44,057 bases of DNA from Blastocatellia bacterium (GTDB taxonomy: Bacteria; Acidobacteriota; Blastocatellia; RBC074): contig JAEUQN010000035.1 of NCBI GenBank assembly GCA_016789725.1, forward strand, positions 1-44,057, in the 5' to 3' direction. The position numbers were made by a program, and so were the translations under genes. The first letter of the stretch is position 1, and every line of letters starts with the position of its first letter. This document shows, piece after piece, positions 25,701 to 35,269 of the stretch. The notes under the pieces were generated by a model. The model was not told the origin of the DNA. It worked only from the letters and a program-made list of their open reading frames with translations, and did no database searches.

Positions 25701-27302
25701 ATGGTCAAGAGCACTGCTCACGAAAAAACTGATCTGCAAGCGTGGCTGAAAATGGTGGCGGCCTTGCAACAGGCGTCCGACTGGCCGGAAGACGAAAAGC
25801 CAATTGAAATGAAACAGACGCATATTTCCGTCTTGTTGCTCAGTCGCAACTATGTCGTCAAGTTGAAGAAGCCTGTAGATTTTGGCTTTCTTGATTACAC
25901 CACGCTCGACAAACGAGCCAGGGCCGTCGAGGATGAAGTCCGGCTGAATCGTCGTCTGTGCCGTGATGTTTACATCGGCTACGGCAACGTCATTGACACC
26001 GACGGCCAGATTTCATTTTCCGGTCGTCAGGGAACGATTGTGGATCACTGCGTGTGGATGAAACGATTGCCTGATGATCGGATGCTTGATCAATTGGTCG
26101 CGCGCCACACCGTCACAGAAACAATGATTGACCGCATTGCCGCGCGGTTGAGCGGATTTCATCGCACGGCCCGGCGTGGCCCGGAGGTGGCGAAATGGGG
26201 CAGCCTCGACGAAATTCGCCACAATTGGGACGAAAACTTCGCGCAAACCGAAGCCTTCGTTGGACGCACGATCAAAGCCGCCGACTACGAAGCTATCCGC
26301 GCGTGGGTTCAGCAATGGTTGGAAACCAAAGCCGACCTTTTCCAACACCGCCTGCAAACCGGACACATCGTTGATGGGCACGGCGATGTGCGTTGCGAAA
26401 GCGTGTGTGTGACCGACAACGAAATTTACATTTACGATTGCATTGAATTCAATGACCGCTTTCGTTGCGACGACATCGCCAACGAGGTCGCCTTTCTGGC
26501 AATGGATTTGGATGCACGCGGCAGACCTGATCTCGGCTACTACTTCACCGAGGCGTACGAACGGCGCATCGGCGACAACGACCTTTTCACGCTGTTACCA
26601 TTTTATCGCTGCTATCGCGCCTACGTGCGAGGCAAAGTGTTGAGCTTCGAGCTAAATGAAAGTGAATTCAGTGCCGCTGAAAAAGACGTCGCCGCACAAC
26701 AAGCACAGCATTATTTCGATCTCGCCAAACGATATGCGACGCCGCTGTTACAACCGACGGTGATTGCGGTGACAGGCTTATCTGGCACGGGGAAAACAGC
26801 GGTAGCGCGCGCCATCGCGGGTGAACTTGGGCTACGGGTGGTGTCCGCTGATGCCGTGCGGCAAGAATTGTTCGGAACCAGGAAACAGCCTGCGCAATAT
26901 GAGCAAGGCGCATACACGCCGGAAGCCAATCGTTTGACGTATGACAAGCTGATTGCAACGGGGCGCGAGTTCCTACAACGCGATGGCGGAGTCATTTTGG
27001 ATGCCACGTTTCGGCACGCAGAAGATCAGGTCCAAGCCCGGACGATGGCTGTCGAAGCGGGCGCGCAGTGGCGGATGATCGAATGCCAGCTCGCACCGGA
27101 GTTGGTCAAAGAAAGGCTGGAAAAACGTACGGCACAGCACGAAGGCTTATCCGACGCAACGTGGGAAATTTATCTGCAACAAAAAGAACACCCGGTCGCG
27201 TCTGTACCAACAATCAGTTCGCTGAAACTCGATACCGCAGGCAATCTTTCTACCACGGCACAAACGGCGACGGATTGGTTGCGCAGCCAAAACGGGCGGT
27301 GA
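25701..27302 (+). CDS. APH-like kinase fused to a P-loop nucleotide kinase
   Basis: A 533-residue protein made of two halves. Residues 1-340 match the aminoglycoside-phosphotransferase-like domain (YVVKLKKPVDFGFLDYTTLDKRARAVEDEVRLN; the catalytic loop HGDVRCESV; the later metal-binding IYDCIEFNDRFR). Residues 348-533 form a P-loop kinase with Walker A GLSGTGKT and a following DAVRQELFG, like Zeta-toxin or adenylyl-sulfate-kinase-type phosphotransferases. Such fusions are widespread in proteobacteria and Acidobacteriota with unknown substrates. Start ATG 25701, with GGCGGAG about ten bases upstream. It stands alone and converges on the Mg2+ ATPase gene, separated by 43 bases. Confidence 0.88.
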   Translation: MVKSTAHEKTDLQAWLKMVAALQQASDWPEDEKPIEMKQTHISVLLLSRNYVVKLKKPVDFGFLDYTTLDKRARAVEDEVRLNRRLCRDVYIGYGNVIDTDGQISFSGRQGTIVDHCVWMKRLPDDRMLDQLVARHTVTETMIDRIAARLSGFHRTARRGPEVAKWGSLDEIRHNWDENFAQTEAFVGRTIKAADYEAIRAWVQQWLETKADLFQHRLQTGHIVDGHGDVRCESVCVTDNEIYIYDCIEFNDRFRCDDIANEVAFLAMDLDARGRPDLGYYFTEAYERRIGDNDLFTLLPFYRCYRAYVRGKVLSFELNESEFSAAEKDVAAQQAQHYFDLAKRYATPLLQPTVIAVTGLSGTGKTAVARAIAGELGLRVVSADAVRQELFGTRKQPAQYEQGAYTPEANRLTYDKLIATGREFLQRDGGVILDATFRHAEDQVQARTMAVEAGAQWRMIECQLAPELVKERLEKRTAQHEGLSDATWEIYLQQKEHPVASVPTISSLKLDTAGNLSTTAQTATDWLRSQNGR

Positions 27303-27345
27303 GTTTTCCACGAACGACCGAAAAAAAAACGAATTAAGCTGAGGT

Positions 27346-29892
27346 CTACACTTGGTGAAGTTTGGCGGTCATCGGCTGGCGACGATGATGCCGATGTTCG
27401 CGCATCAGATGTCGCTTAACTGCTTCGACCAATAACAAATAGGTCATCACCGTTCCTGTCAAAAAGAGAAAGAAGGCAGCCGGCAATGGCGTAAACCCCA
27501 GCACACGAGCCAACGGGGTAAATGGCAACACAATACCAAAGGCCACGATCAGGACGGTTGTCACCGTCAGAGGGATGCTGGGTCGGCTGCGCAATGGATT
27601 GCCGGCAGTGCGAATAATGAACAGCACCAGCGTTTGAGTGGCGAGCGATTCAACAAACCAGCCAGTATGAAAAAGCGATTCAGAAGCCTGAAAGATTTTC
27701 AGCAAAACATAAAACGTCAGGAAATCATAAAGCGAACTGATCGGGCCAATGTACAGCATAAAGTTCTGAATCAATTTGATGTTCCAACGGTGCGGTTTGT
27801 GAATGTACGTGGCGTCTACGTTATCCGTAGGAATGGTAATTTGGGCCAAGTCATACAGAAAATTATTGAGCAGAATTTGCATCGGCAGCATAGGCAAAAA
27901 GGGCAAAAACAAAGCAGCAGCCGCCATACTGAACATATTGCCGAAATTGGAACTCGTCCCCATCAACAAATACTTCATCACATTGCCGAACGCTTTGCGC
28001 CCTTCGATAATTCCCTGATGTAGCACGCGCAGACGGCGTTCCAACAAAATAATTTCCGCCGCATCTTTGGCAACTTCGACGCCTGTCGCCACCGAGATTC
28101 CCACATCAGCAGCGTGTAGCGAGGGCGCATCATTGATGCCATCACCAAGAAATCCCACAACGTGTCCGCGCCCTTTGAGAGCCAGCAGAATGCGATGTTT
28201 TTGTGCTGGCGAGACACGTGCAAAGACCGTCGTCTTCTCAGCCAGATGTGCTAAAGCCGTCTCACTCATCCGGCTCAATTCATCACCCAGCACAATGCGC
28301 CCTACCTTCAGGCCAACGGTCGTGCAAATGTGTTGTGCCACCAATTCACTGTCGCCGGTCAGGATTTTGACTTTAACGCCATCACGGTGTAATGCGTCTA
28401 TCACGTCGGACGCATCAGCCAGTGGGGGATCAGAAAAGGCCAGAAACCCCGCCAGAATTAGCTCCTGTTCATCGGCAACCTGATAGAGTTGTTGCTCCGC
28501 AACCTGCCGATAACCAACCGCCAATGTGCGATAACCATTTGCACTGAGTTGCTGAAAAGTCGCTTGACACTGCACGCGCGCCGTTTCATCAAGCGGCAGT
28601 TGTTGTGCATCCGATTCATAGCTGCGGCAACAGGCCAGTACGCTTTCGGGCGCGCCTTTTGTAATCAATGTTCGCTCTCCGCTATTTTCCACGACGACAG
28701 AAAGTCGCCTTCGCTCAAAGTCAAACGGGATTTCATCAAGCTTGCGATACCCCTGCACATCTATTTGACGATAATTGAGAATCGCCGCATCAAGCGGGTT
28801 GCGAATACCGGTCTCAAACGAACTGTTCAGCCAACCGAGCTGTAAGACGTTTGCATCCGGGTTTCCCAACGGGTCCAGATATTTCTCCAATACCATTTCC
28901 CCACTGGTCAGCGTGCCGGTTTTATCGCTGCACAAAATATCCATGCTGCCGAAATTCTGGATGGTTTCCAGATGCTTGACGATGACTTTTGCACGCGCCA
29001 TGTGAACGGCTCCCTGACTCAGCGTCACCGTCGTAATCATCGGCAAAAATTCCGGCGTAAGGCCTACAGCCAATGCCAGGGCAAACAGCATGGAGGCCAG
29101 TGGATCGTGATGAAACACGATGCTGACCAGCAGCACAAAAAAGACCAGAAACAGAACGGTCTTGGTAATGAAATAGCCAAATTGTTTGGTGCCGCGTTCA
29201 AATTCCGTTTCTGGCGCACGCAAAGCCAGGTGCGCGGCGATGTCGCCGAAAGCGGTGGACGCGCCGGTTGCAGTGACAATGGCAGTGGCTGTCCCACTGA
29301 CAACAGAAGTGCCAAGAAACACTAAATTACGGGCCTCTGCCGGATTGGATGACACAGCAACCGGAATCATGGCGTCTTTTTCTACGGGCAGGGATTCTCC
29401 GGTCAAAGCAGCTTGATTGAGATGCAAATCACGGGCGGCAAGAAGGCGCGCATCAGCGGGGACCAGATCGCCAGCAGCAAGTCGGATCACGTCGCCCGGC
29501 ACAATTTCACGCCGAAGAATGTCGCGCCATTGCCCTGCGCGCAAGACTGAAGCGGTTGGCGTAACTTTGGCTCGTAACGCTTCGATTGCCCGCTGCGAGC
29601 GATAGGTTTGGAAAAAGTTTACGCCAACATTAACCAGCACCATTAACGCGATGATGACCGCATTGAACGATTCTCCGACAAACGCGGAAACGGCGCTGGC
29701 AACCAACAAGATCAACACCAATGGATTGGAAAAGGAATGTAGTAATTGCAGCAGCCCTAATCGGCGTTGCACGGGCGCGGGTTCATTCGGACCAACTTGG
29801 GCCAGCAACTGTCGCGCCTGCTGTTGGCTCAACCCACTACCGCTCTCGGAGGTCATCGCAAAGGAAGATATTTCGGTAACGGCTGGCGGCAT
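27346..29892 (-). CDS. mgtA: Mg2+-importing P-type ATPase
   Basis: An 848-residue inner-membrane pump that imports Mg2+ using ATP. I chose ATG 29892 (MPPAVTEISSF) because AGGAG lies eight bases upstream; a TTG at 29973 would add 27 residues without such a site. Core motifs are intact: TGES (actuator loop), DKTGTLTSGE (phosphorylated Asp), and GDGINDAPSLHAADVGIS. The segment TSSNFGNMFSMAAAALFLPFLPMLPMQILLNNFLYDLAQ is typical of the MgtA/MgtB group within P3-type ATPases. About ten membrane helices are expected. No MgtC or regulatory leader was identified upstream. It lies 148 bases downstream of the hybrid histidine kinase on the same strand; the two could be one transcript but that gap is large. 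Confidence 0.94.
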   Translation of the reverse strand: MPPAVTEISSFAMTSESGSGLSQQQARQLLAQVGPNEPAPVQRRLGLLQLLHSFSNPLVLILLVASAVSAFVGESFNAVIIALMVLVNVGVNFFQTYRSQRAIEALRAKVTPTASVLRAGQWRDILRREIVPGDVIRLAAGDLVPADARLLAARDLHLNQAALTGESLPVEKDAMIPVAVSSNPAEARNLVFLGTSVVSGTATAIVTATGASTAFGDIAAHLALRAPETEFERGTKQFGYFITKTVLFLVFFVLLVSIVFHHDPLASMLFALALAVGLTPEFLPMITTVTLSQGAVHMARAKVIVKHLETIQNFGSMDILCSDKTGTLTSGEMVLEKYLDPLGNPDANVLQLGWLNSSFETGIRNPLDAAILNYRQIDVQGYRKLDEIPFDFERRRLSVVVENSGERTLITKGAPESVLACCRSYESDAQQLPLDETARVQCQATFQQLSANGYRTLAVGYRQVAEQQLYQVADEQELILAGFLAFSDPPLADASDVIDALHRDGVKVKILTGDSELVAQHICTTVGLKVGRIVLGDELSRMSETALAHLAEKTTVFARVSPAQKHRILLALKGRGHVVGFLGDGINDAPSLHAADVGISVATGVEVAKDAAEIILLERRLRVLHQGIIEGRKAFGNVMKYLLMGTSSNFGNMFSMAAAALFLPFLPMLPMQILLNNFLYDLAQITIPTDNVDATYIHKPHRWNIKLIQNFMLYIGPISSLYDFLTFYVLLKIFQASESLFHTGWFVESLATQTLVLFIIRTAGNPLRSRPSIPLTVTTVLIVAFGIVLPFTPLARVLGFTPLPAAFFLFLTGTVMTYLLLVEAVKRHLMREHRHHRRQPMTAKLHQV

Positions 29893-30040
29893 GACGGCTT
29901 CTCCTGGTTTTGCGTGGATGGAACCGATTGCGGAATCAGCCGCATCCAGTTCTTCTGCCAGCAAACAGGGCAACCTCTATGCCAGTGAATAGTGGAGTAG
30001 TCAGGCGCTACCATCTCTCATTGGCTGTTCCTCCGATTGG

Positions 30041-33000
30041 CTACCCTTCCGGGCGTAGCGCCCGCGCCAATGTAGTCAACAAGGTTTCCAGATCGTACGG
30101 CTTGGAGAGCACGTGTCGCACACCAAGTCGGCACGCTTCTTCAACTTTCTCTGTTTCCGTCAACCCACTGCTGGCAATGAATGACATGTGCGGCTTTATC
30201 TTTTGCAGCGTGCGAATCAGCACCAGCCCATCCATCAGCGGCATCATCATATCGGTGAGCACCACTTTAATCTCGTCGGCATGTTGAGCAAAAAGTTGGA
30301 GGGCATTCACGCCGTCCTCTGCCGTCAGGGTGCGATAGCCGTAACTTTCCAGCGTCGTGCGCATCATTTCCCGAATCGCCGCTTCATCGTCCACAATCAA
30401 AATCAATTCGCCCTGTCCCGTCGGTAAGGTGGCGGGAGCTGATGGCGCGACGACTGCTGTTGCGGTGGCCTGCGCAGGCAACCAGAGATGGAATTTCGTC
30501 CCCGCGCCCGGTTTGCTCTCGACCTGCACAAAACCACCGTGTCGTGTGACGATGCTTTGCACAGTGGCTAATCCCAGCCCCGTGCCTTTGCCCGGCTCTT
30601 TCGTGGTAAAGAACGGATCGAAGATACGCGCCAAGAGTTCGGGGGACATCCCCATACCCGTATCCGCCACCGTCAACACCACAAACGGGCCGACACTCGC
30701 CCCCTTGAGCATGTTGGCATAAATCGTATCCAGCACTTTGTTTTCGGCGCTGATCGTCAACGTTCCGCCCTGTGGCATCGCATCACACGCATTCACGCAC
30801 AGATTCAGCAACACCTGATGCAATTGTGTAGCATCGCCGTCCACCACCCAAAGGTCATCACTGAGCCGTTGCTGCATCGTGATATTGCGCGGAAACGTTT
30901 CGGTCACGATGCGGGACAATTCCCGAATCAGGTGTTTGGGTTGAATACGCACGCGGGCGCCGCTGAGTCCTTTGGCGAAGGACAGCACCTGCTTAATCAT
31001 CTCGGTGCCACGGGAGACGTTGGTTTGCATCACGTGCAACAGGCGTTGGCTCTGCTCATCGTGAAGCTTTAATTGCAGCAGTTGCAGGCCCATTGTGAGG
31101 GGCGAAAGGATATTGTTTAAGTCATGCGCAATACCGCTGGCCAGGGTGCCAATGCTTTCCAAGCGTTGCGCCCGTAGAAACTGCGATTCAAGCTCTTTCT
31201 TCGCGGTAATGTCGGTGTTGATGATGAGCGTAGATTCATGCTGTCCAGCCTCGTTGCGCACCACAGAGCAATGGCTCTCGACGACGATTTCTTTCCCATC
31301 TTTGGTGCATTCCTGCAGCTCGCCTACCCATTCGCCTGTGGTTAATAAACTGTGGCGTGCCGCTTCACTCTGTGCTTGTCTGCCGCGAAAAATCTGGTCG
31401 TGGAGATTGCGCCCCATCACTTCTTCACCCGTCCAACCGTAGAGCCGCTCTGCCCCGCGATTCCAAAACACAATGCGACCGTCAGCATCTATGACCGTGA
31501 TGGCTTCGCACGCGTGATCCAACAACGCAGCCTGTTCGCGCAACCGCACCTCCGCTGCTTTGCGTCGCGCTATATCGCGCAAGATTACAGTGTAGAGCTT
31601 CTCGCCATTCTCTTCTATTTGTGAAATAGCCGCTTCAATTGGGAATTCTTCGCCACTGCGGCGCACGCCGCTGACAGTTCCCAACGCGCCCATTGCGCGT
31701 GCGGTGGTATCTGTCTGACCAAATTGGCGAATGCGTTCGGCATGGGTGGCGCGCAAGTGAGTGGGCAGCAAACGCTCCAACGATTGCCCCAACATTTCGG
31801 CGGTACGGTAGCCAAACATGCGCTCTGCCGCCGGATTGAACAACACGATCCGCTGCTGTTCATCCACACTAATGATGGCATCCATTGCCGAATTAATGAC
31901 CGCCGAAAAGCGTACCTCGTTGACCTGCAAAGCGGCCTGCGCCTGCTTACGATTGGTAATGTCAGACGCAACGCCGTCCAGCCGCAGCGGCTGCCCATCT
32001 TCATCACGCACATAATATCCCCGGTCGTGCAACCAGCGGATGGCACCATCGGAACGAACGATGCGGTACTCGACATCAAAACGCCCGTTTTCACTCAGCG
32101 ATTCGAACGCCGATGTAATAATCGCGCGGTCATCGGGGTGAAGGGTGTCCAGCCACAACATCCCATTTGCATAGAAGTCAGCAGGTGTGCGGCCATAGAT
32201 GTGGGTGGCGGCAGGGCTGATGAAATAAACCTCCGTAGCGTCAGGAGACACTGACCAGACAACTTCTTCAATGGAATTCAGAATATTGCGCAATCGTTCG
32301 TCCTGCTGGCGTAAGTTCGCCTCTGATCGCAACCGCTCCAATACTTGCCAGGTAAGTTCGGCGACCGTCTCCAGCAAAGCGATCTCACGCGGCTGCCAGT
32401 TGCGGGCGGTCGCCGTAATGGACGTCAACGCCGCGATCATTTGACCGTCGCGCATCAGCGGCACCGAGACAAAAGCGCCAATCCCAAATTGCTGGTAGCC
32501 AGCCTCATCCACCGCACGTTCATCCTGTGTCACATCACGCAACACTTGCGTTTGCCCGATCTTTTTCATCTCCGCCCAATAAGGGGTGAAGAGGCTGAGC
32601 GCCCGTGCGTTCGCCATCATCAGCGCGCCATCGCAATAATCCTGATGGATGATGAAGCGGTCGTGGGCCAAATCGTTTTCGGTGAAGAAGCAGTGTTGCA
32701 CCTGTAGATATTCGCCGACAGCTTGCGCGACTTCGCGCGTTAAGGTCTTGGCCTCATCGTTGCGGCGGAGGCGTTTGCTGAGTTGCGCCAAAAAGTTGGC
32801 ATCGGCATCGGCTTGTTTGTATGCGGTGATGTCCAGGTTGATATTCACGCAGCGCACAGGATGCCCCTGCGAGTCGCAGTCCCATCGCCCTTTGACCAGG
32901 TTCCAATAGACACCTCCGTTGGGACGCAACATTCGACATTCCACCTCAATGGGCGTTGCTTCTTGCCCAGCGTGTTTGATCTCTTGCTCTAGCGCTGCGC

Positions 33001-33244
33001 GGTCGGCAGGATGAACAAACGCCAGAAGATCATTGAACGTCCCGCCAAATGCACCGGAAGCCAGCCCCAGCCGGGTTTCTGCCTGTTCCGATAAAAGGAC
33101 TTGACCTGTTTGTAAATCATATTCCCAGGCAAACACTCCGCCGACCTCTAACGCCAGTTGCAACAGGTCCCGGCTTTCTTGTAGAGGCGTGGCAGTCTGT
33201 TTACGCAGAGCAGGCTTCTTTTTCCCAGGGCGTGCATCGGCCAT
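30041..33244 (-). CDS. Hybrid sensor histidine kinase with PAS and GAF domains and a C-terminal receiver
   Basis: A 1067-residue protein with no membrane helix, so probably cytoplasmic. Domain order: PAS (about 25-150), GAF (160-310, with VSVPLMRDGQMIA), PAS (325-440), PAS (450-570), PAS (575-690), HisKA with the phosphorylated His in SGIAHDLNNILSPL (about 705), HATPase (N box LNLCVNACDAMP, G boxes DTGMGM and GTGLGLA) and a C-terminal receiver domain (ILIVDDEAAIREMMR; phospho-Asp in VVLTDMMMP). So it can autophosphorylate and pass the phosphate to its own receiver, but no output domain is attached and a downstream His-phosphotransfer protein or regulator must lie elsewhere. AGGAG precedes ATG 33244 by about ten bases. 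Multiple PAS and GAF domains suggest redox, light or small-molecule sensing. The Mg2+ ATPase gene follows. Confidence 0.95.
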   Translation of the reverse strand: MADARPGKKKPALRKQTATPLQESRDLLQLALEVGGVFAWEYDLQTGQVLLSEQAETRLGLASGAFGGTFNDLLAFVHPADRAALEQEIKHAGQEATPIEVECRMLRPNGGVYWNLVKGRWDCDSQGHPVRCVNINLDITAYKQADADANFLAQLSKRLRRNDEAKTLTREVAQAVGEYLQVQHCFFTENDLAHDRFIIHQDYCDGALMMANARALSLFTPYWAEMKKIGQTQVLRDVTQDERAVDEAGYQQFGIGAFVSVPLMRDGQMIAALTSITATARNWQPREIALLETVAELTWQVLERLRSEANLRQQDERLRNILNSIEEVVWSVSPDATEVYFISPAATHIYGRTPADFYANGMLWLDTLHPDDRAIITSAFESLSENGRFDVEYRIVRSDGAIRWLHDRGYYVRDEDGQPLRLDGVASDITNRKQAQAALQVNEVRFSAVINSAMDAIISVDEQQRIVLFNPAAERMFGYRTAEMLGQSLERLLPTHLRATHAERIRQFGQTDTTARAMGALGTVSGVRRSGEEFPIEAAISQIEENGEKLYTVILRDIARRKAAEVRLREQAALLDHACEAITVIDADGRIVFWNRGAERLYGWTGEEVMGRNLHDQIFRGRQAQSEAARHSLLTTGEWVGELQECTKDGKEIVVESHCSVVRNEAGQHESTLIINTDITAKKELESQFLRAQRLESIGTLASGIAHDLNNILSPLTMGLQLLQLKLHDEQSQRLLHVMQTNVSRGTEMIKQVLSFAKGLSGARVRIQPKHLIRELSRIVTETFPRNITMQQRLSDDLWVVDGDATQLHQVLLNLCVNACDAMPQGGTLTISAENKVLDTIYANMLKGASVGPFVVLTVADTGMGMSPELLARIFDPFFTTKEPGKGTGLGLATVQSIVTRHGGFVQVESKPGAGTKFHLWLPAQATATAVVAPSAPATLPTGQGELILIVDDEAAIREMMRTTLESYGYRTLTAEDGVNALQLFAQHADEIKVVLTDMMMPLMDGLVLIRTLQKIKPHMSFIASSGLTETEKVEEACRLGVRHVLSKPYDLETLLTTLARALRPEG

Positions 33245-33526
33245 GATGACATATCTCCTAGTTTGAACTCTTGCGCCTAAGGAAGGAAAAAAACAGCGGC
33301 CTCAAATGGCAACGAAATACTTATTGTTACTTAGAGGGAGTACCGACCGCTTAGCTTTAGCAACGCGGCTTTTGTATCACAGTACAAATCCATTTCGCAA
33401 GATTTCGCAGCGACGGGCAGCAGCGAAGTGCAAGGTGATTATCTCTCTTAAAGGTAAGAAGGGAAACTGAGGCGGCTCTACGGATTGTATGTTTTTGCGG
33501 CAATTATCTGCCACGAGAGTTTCATC

Positions 33527-33576
33527 GTCTACGCGCACAGATCGGCAACACGTGTTCCCGATCTGTGCGCGTAGAC
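33527..33576. repeat. Near-perfect 50-bp palindrome
   Basis: GTCTACGCGCACAGATCGG at 33527-33545 pairs perfectly with 33558-33576. The 12-base centre itself contains the palindrome AACACGTGTT, so only one base pair in the whole 50 mismatches. It lies 16 bases beyond the stop of the 87-residue gene on that gene's strand, within the 348-base gap before the histidine kinase, which otherwise holds no recognised gene. No T run follows on either side, so it may be a terminator, an operator or a cruciform repeat. Confidence 0.8.
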
Positions 33577-33592
33577 GTGATGGTCCTGGATG

Positions 33593-33856
33593 TCATGCGG
33601 CCTCGCGCAGAGGAGCCGTATACACATCATAATGCCAACGACCTTCCTGTTTTTCCAGTGGGCGATCCGGTTCCCACCTGCCCGCAGTGACCATATCAAT
33701 TGCTTCTTTAAAGGTGGCTTCTGTTTCGCTAACAACGCCGAGTTTGGCACAGGCCATCAGATGTCGTTGCACGGTTTGATCCACCTGGGATTGTTGCGCA
33801 GATGATAGTTTTTGGTAACGATGTAGTTGCAGTTCATCTCGAATCTTGTAATTCAT
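33593..33856 (-). CDS. Small protein of unknown function
   Basis: An 87-residue protein with no family recognised. The first 60 residues are charged and helical (DELQLHRYQKLSSAQQSQVDQTVQRHLMACAKLG and FKEAIDMVTAGRWEPDR); the last 25 are rich in Arg, Glu and Trp. No signal peptide, membrane segment or metal-binding motif is seen. AGGGAG lies nine bases upstream of ATG 33856. It follows the cupin gene after a 176-base gap holding a hairpin, and precedes the 50-bp palindrome. Gene reality rests on ribosome binding site and codon pattern. Confidence 0.6.
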   Translation of the reverse strand: MNYKIRDELQLHRYQKLSSAQQSQVDQTVQRHLMACAKLGVVSETEATFKEAIDMVTAGRWEPDRPLEKQEGRWHYDVYTAPLREAA

Positions 33857-33897
33857 TGTTTCTCCCTGAACAAACGCCCCTACCGCTCCTCAGAACA

Positions 33898-33926
33898 GCA
33901 GTCATTTCGGAAAGTGAAATGACTGC
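33898..33926. promoter_or_regulatory. Hairpin upstream of the 87-residue gene
   Basis: GCAGTCATTTC at 33898-33908 pairs perfectly with 33916-33926, leaving a seven-base loop (GGAAAGT). On the minus strand it lies about 107 bases after the cupin gene stop and about 40 bases before the next start. No T run follows, so an attenuator, operator or processing site is as likely as a terminator. Confidence 0.5.
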
Positions 33927-34032
33927 CTTCTCCTGTTGAGAAGAAGGGAAAACCAGCGAATTTGTTCGTCGCCTTTGATGCAGGGTGAAGCAGAGATGTT
34001 GGCTCAGGCACGTAATGCCGTCTTTCGCGCTG

Positions 34033-34383
34033 TTAGACAAGCGGGACAGGTTCGACAGGAACCTTTAACTCAATCACCAGCAAGTGCGCTTCTGTCTCTC
34101 CGATATTTTGCAACGCATGGGTTGTTTCCGGCTCTAAGATCACTTCTCCCGGTTGGAGCATGATGTCCTTATGGGAGCCATCCGGCGCAGTAATCCGCAT
34201 AGTGGCGCGGTTGAAAGAATAGATAACACTTTCCGGGTGAGAATGCAGGGCGGATTGTTGTCCCGGTTGGCTGCGGTATTCCAGTACTCGAACGCGCGCA
34301 TTTTCTATCCGTGTTTTGTAATGCTGAGGGGCATTTCTGGCTGGATCATCTATGACAAAGTCGTTTTCTTCAGTTTTCATCAT
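34033..34383 (-). CDS. Cupin-domain protein
   Basis: A 116-residue single-domain cupin. The two cupin motifs are present: motif 1 around GQQSALHSHPESVIY with His-x-His, and motif 2 around PGEVILEPETTHALQNIG with a late His. That arrangement usually binds one metal ion. Small cupins act as metalloenzymes or ligand sensors; the substrate is unknown. Start ATG 34383 is followed by a second ATG three bases later; AAGGA suits either. It follows the alpha/beta hydrolase after 36 bases. Confidence 0.88.
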   Translation of the reverse strand: MMKTEENDFVIDDPARNAPQHYKTRIENARVRVLEYRSQPGQQSALHSHPESVIYSFNRATMRITAPDGSHKDIMLQPGEVILEPETTHALQNIGETEAHLLVIELKVPVEPVPLV

Positions 34384-34419
34384 GGTTCCTTACTCCTTTT
34401 CACTTTCCGTGAAAGCGTA

Positions 34420-35088
34420 TCAATCGTTACAGGGCAAATGCTTTTGAAACCAGTGGGCCGCCAAGCGAGCCACTTCTTCCAATGTTCCCGGCTCCTCAAA
34501 CAGGTGCGTTGCGCCGGGAATGAGGGTGAGTTGTTTTTGACAGTGGAGGTTGGCAAACGCCTCTTCATTCAATCGCAGTACCAGTTCATCGCGCGCTCCG
34601 ACCAGCAACAGGGTCGGCGCGGTCACCTGTGCCAACGCCGCGCCAGCCAAATCGGGGCGGCCTCCGCGCGACACGACGGCCTTCACGGTGGTCCCTTTTT
34701 CGGCGGCTGCGACTAAGGCTGCGGCGGCTCCGGTGCTGGCCCCAAAATATCCGAGGCTCAACCCCTGCGTCACCGCTTGGTGTTGTATCCACTGTGTTGC
34801 GCCCAGCAAGCGATGCGCGAGTAATCCGATGTCGAAACGTAAGTGGCGCGTGCGGGCTTCGCTCGCTTCTTCCTCACGGGTCAAAAGATCAAACAAAAGC
34901 GTCCCGATCCCCGCCGCCCGAATCACCTGCGCGACTGCTTGATTGCGCGGGCTGTGGCGACTGCTGCCGCTCCCGTGAGCGAATAGCACCAAGCCCGGCG
35001 CGGCTTCCGGCAAGCATAACTGACCGAGCAGATTCACTTCCCCGTTTGGAATTAAAACTTCGGCGGAGTGGCCGCGTACACGCAACAT
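34420..35088 (-). CDS. Alpha/beta hydrolase, dienelactone-hydrolase type
   Basis: A 222-residue alpha/beta-hydrolase. LVLFAHGSGSSRHSPRN forms the oxyanion-type turn near residue 35. The nucleophile elbow reads GYFGASTGAAAALVAA (Ser in the G-x-S-x-G position), the acidic residue is probably the Asp of VGARDELVLRLN, and the His is in IPGATHLFEEPG near the C terminus, so the triad looks complete. Relatives are often fused to or next to phosphoribosyltransferase genes; none is present here. The start at 35088 is ATG. It lies 181 bases after the acyl carrier protein gene on the same strand, and that gap holds nothing I recognise. Confidence 0.87.
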   Translation of the reverse strand: MLRVRGHSAEVLIPNGEVNLLGQLCLPEAAPGLVLFAHGSGSSRHSPRNQAVAQVIRAAGIGTLLFDLLTREEEASEARTRHLRFDIGLLAHRLLGATQWIQHQAVTQGLSLGYFGASTGAAAALVAAAEKGTTVKAVVSRGGRPDLAGAALAQVTAPTLLLVGARDELVLRLNEEAFANLHCQKQLTLIPGATHLFEEPGTLEEVARLAAHWFQKHLPCND

Positions 35089-35269
35089 AACAACCCTCTA
35101 TATCAAATTGACCGCCGCGATGGCTAAATGCACTTGTTGGTTTCTCGTTGGTCTCCGGGCAAGCGTTGTGCCAGATGAGAACGGGCGTTTTGCCATTCAA
35201 TATTGGGGAAACTCACACCCACCAGGCTTCCGGGTATGGAAGATTCCGCGTGTAGCCGAGAAATTCCCC

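Noticed and set aside
33358..33520. Possible leader RNA upstream of the hybrid kinase
   Set aside because: No riboswitch signature or strong pairing seen apart from the 50-bp palindrome further along.
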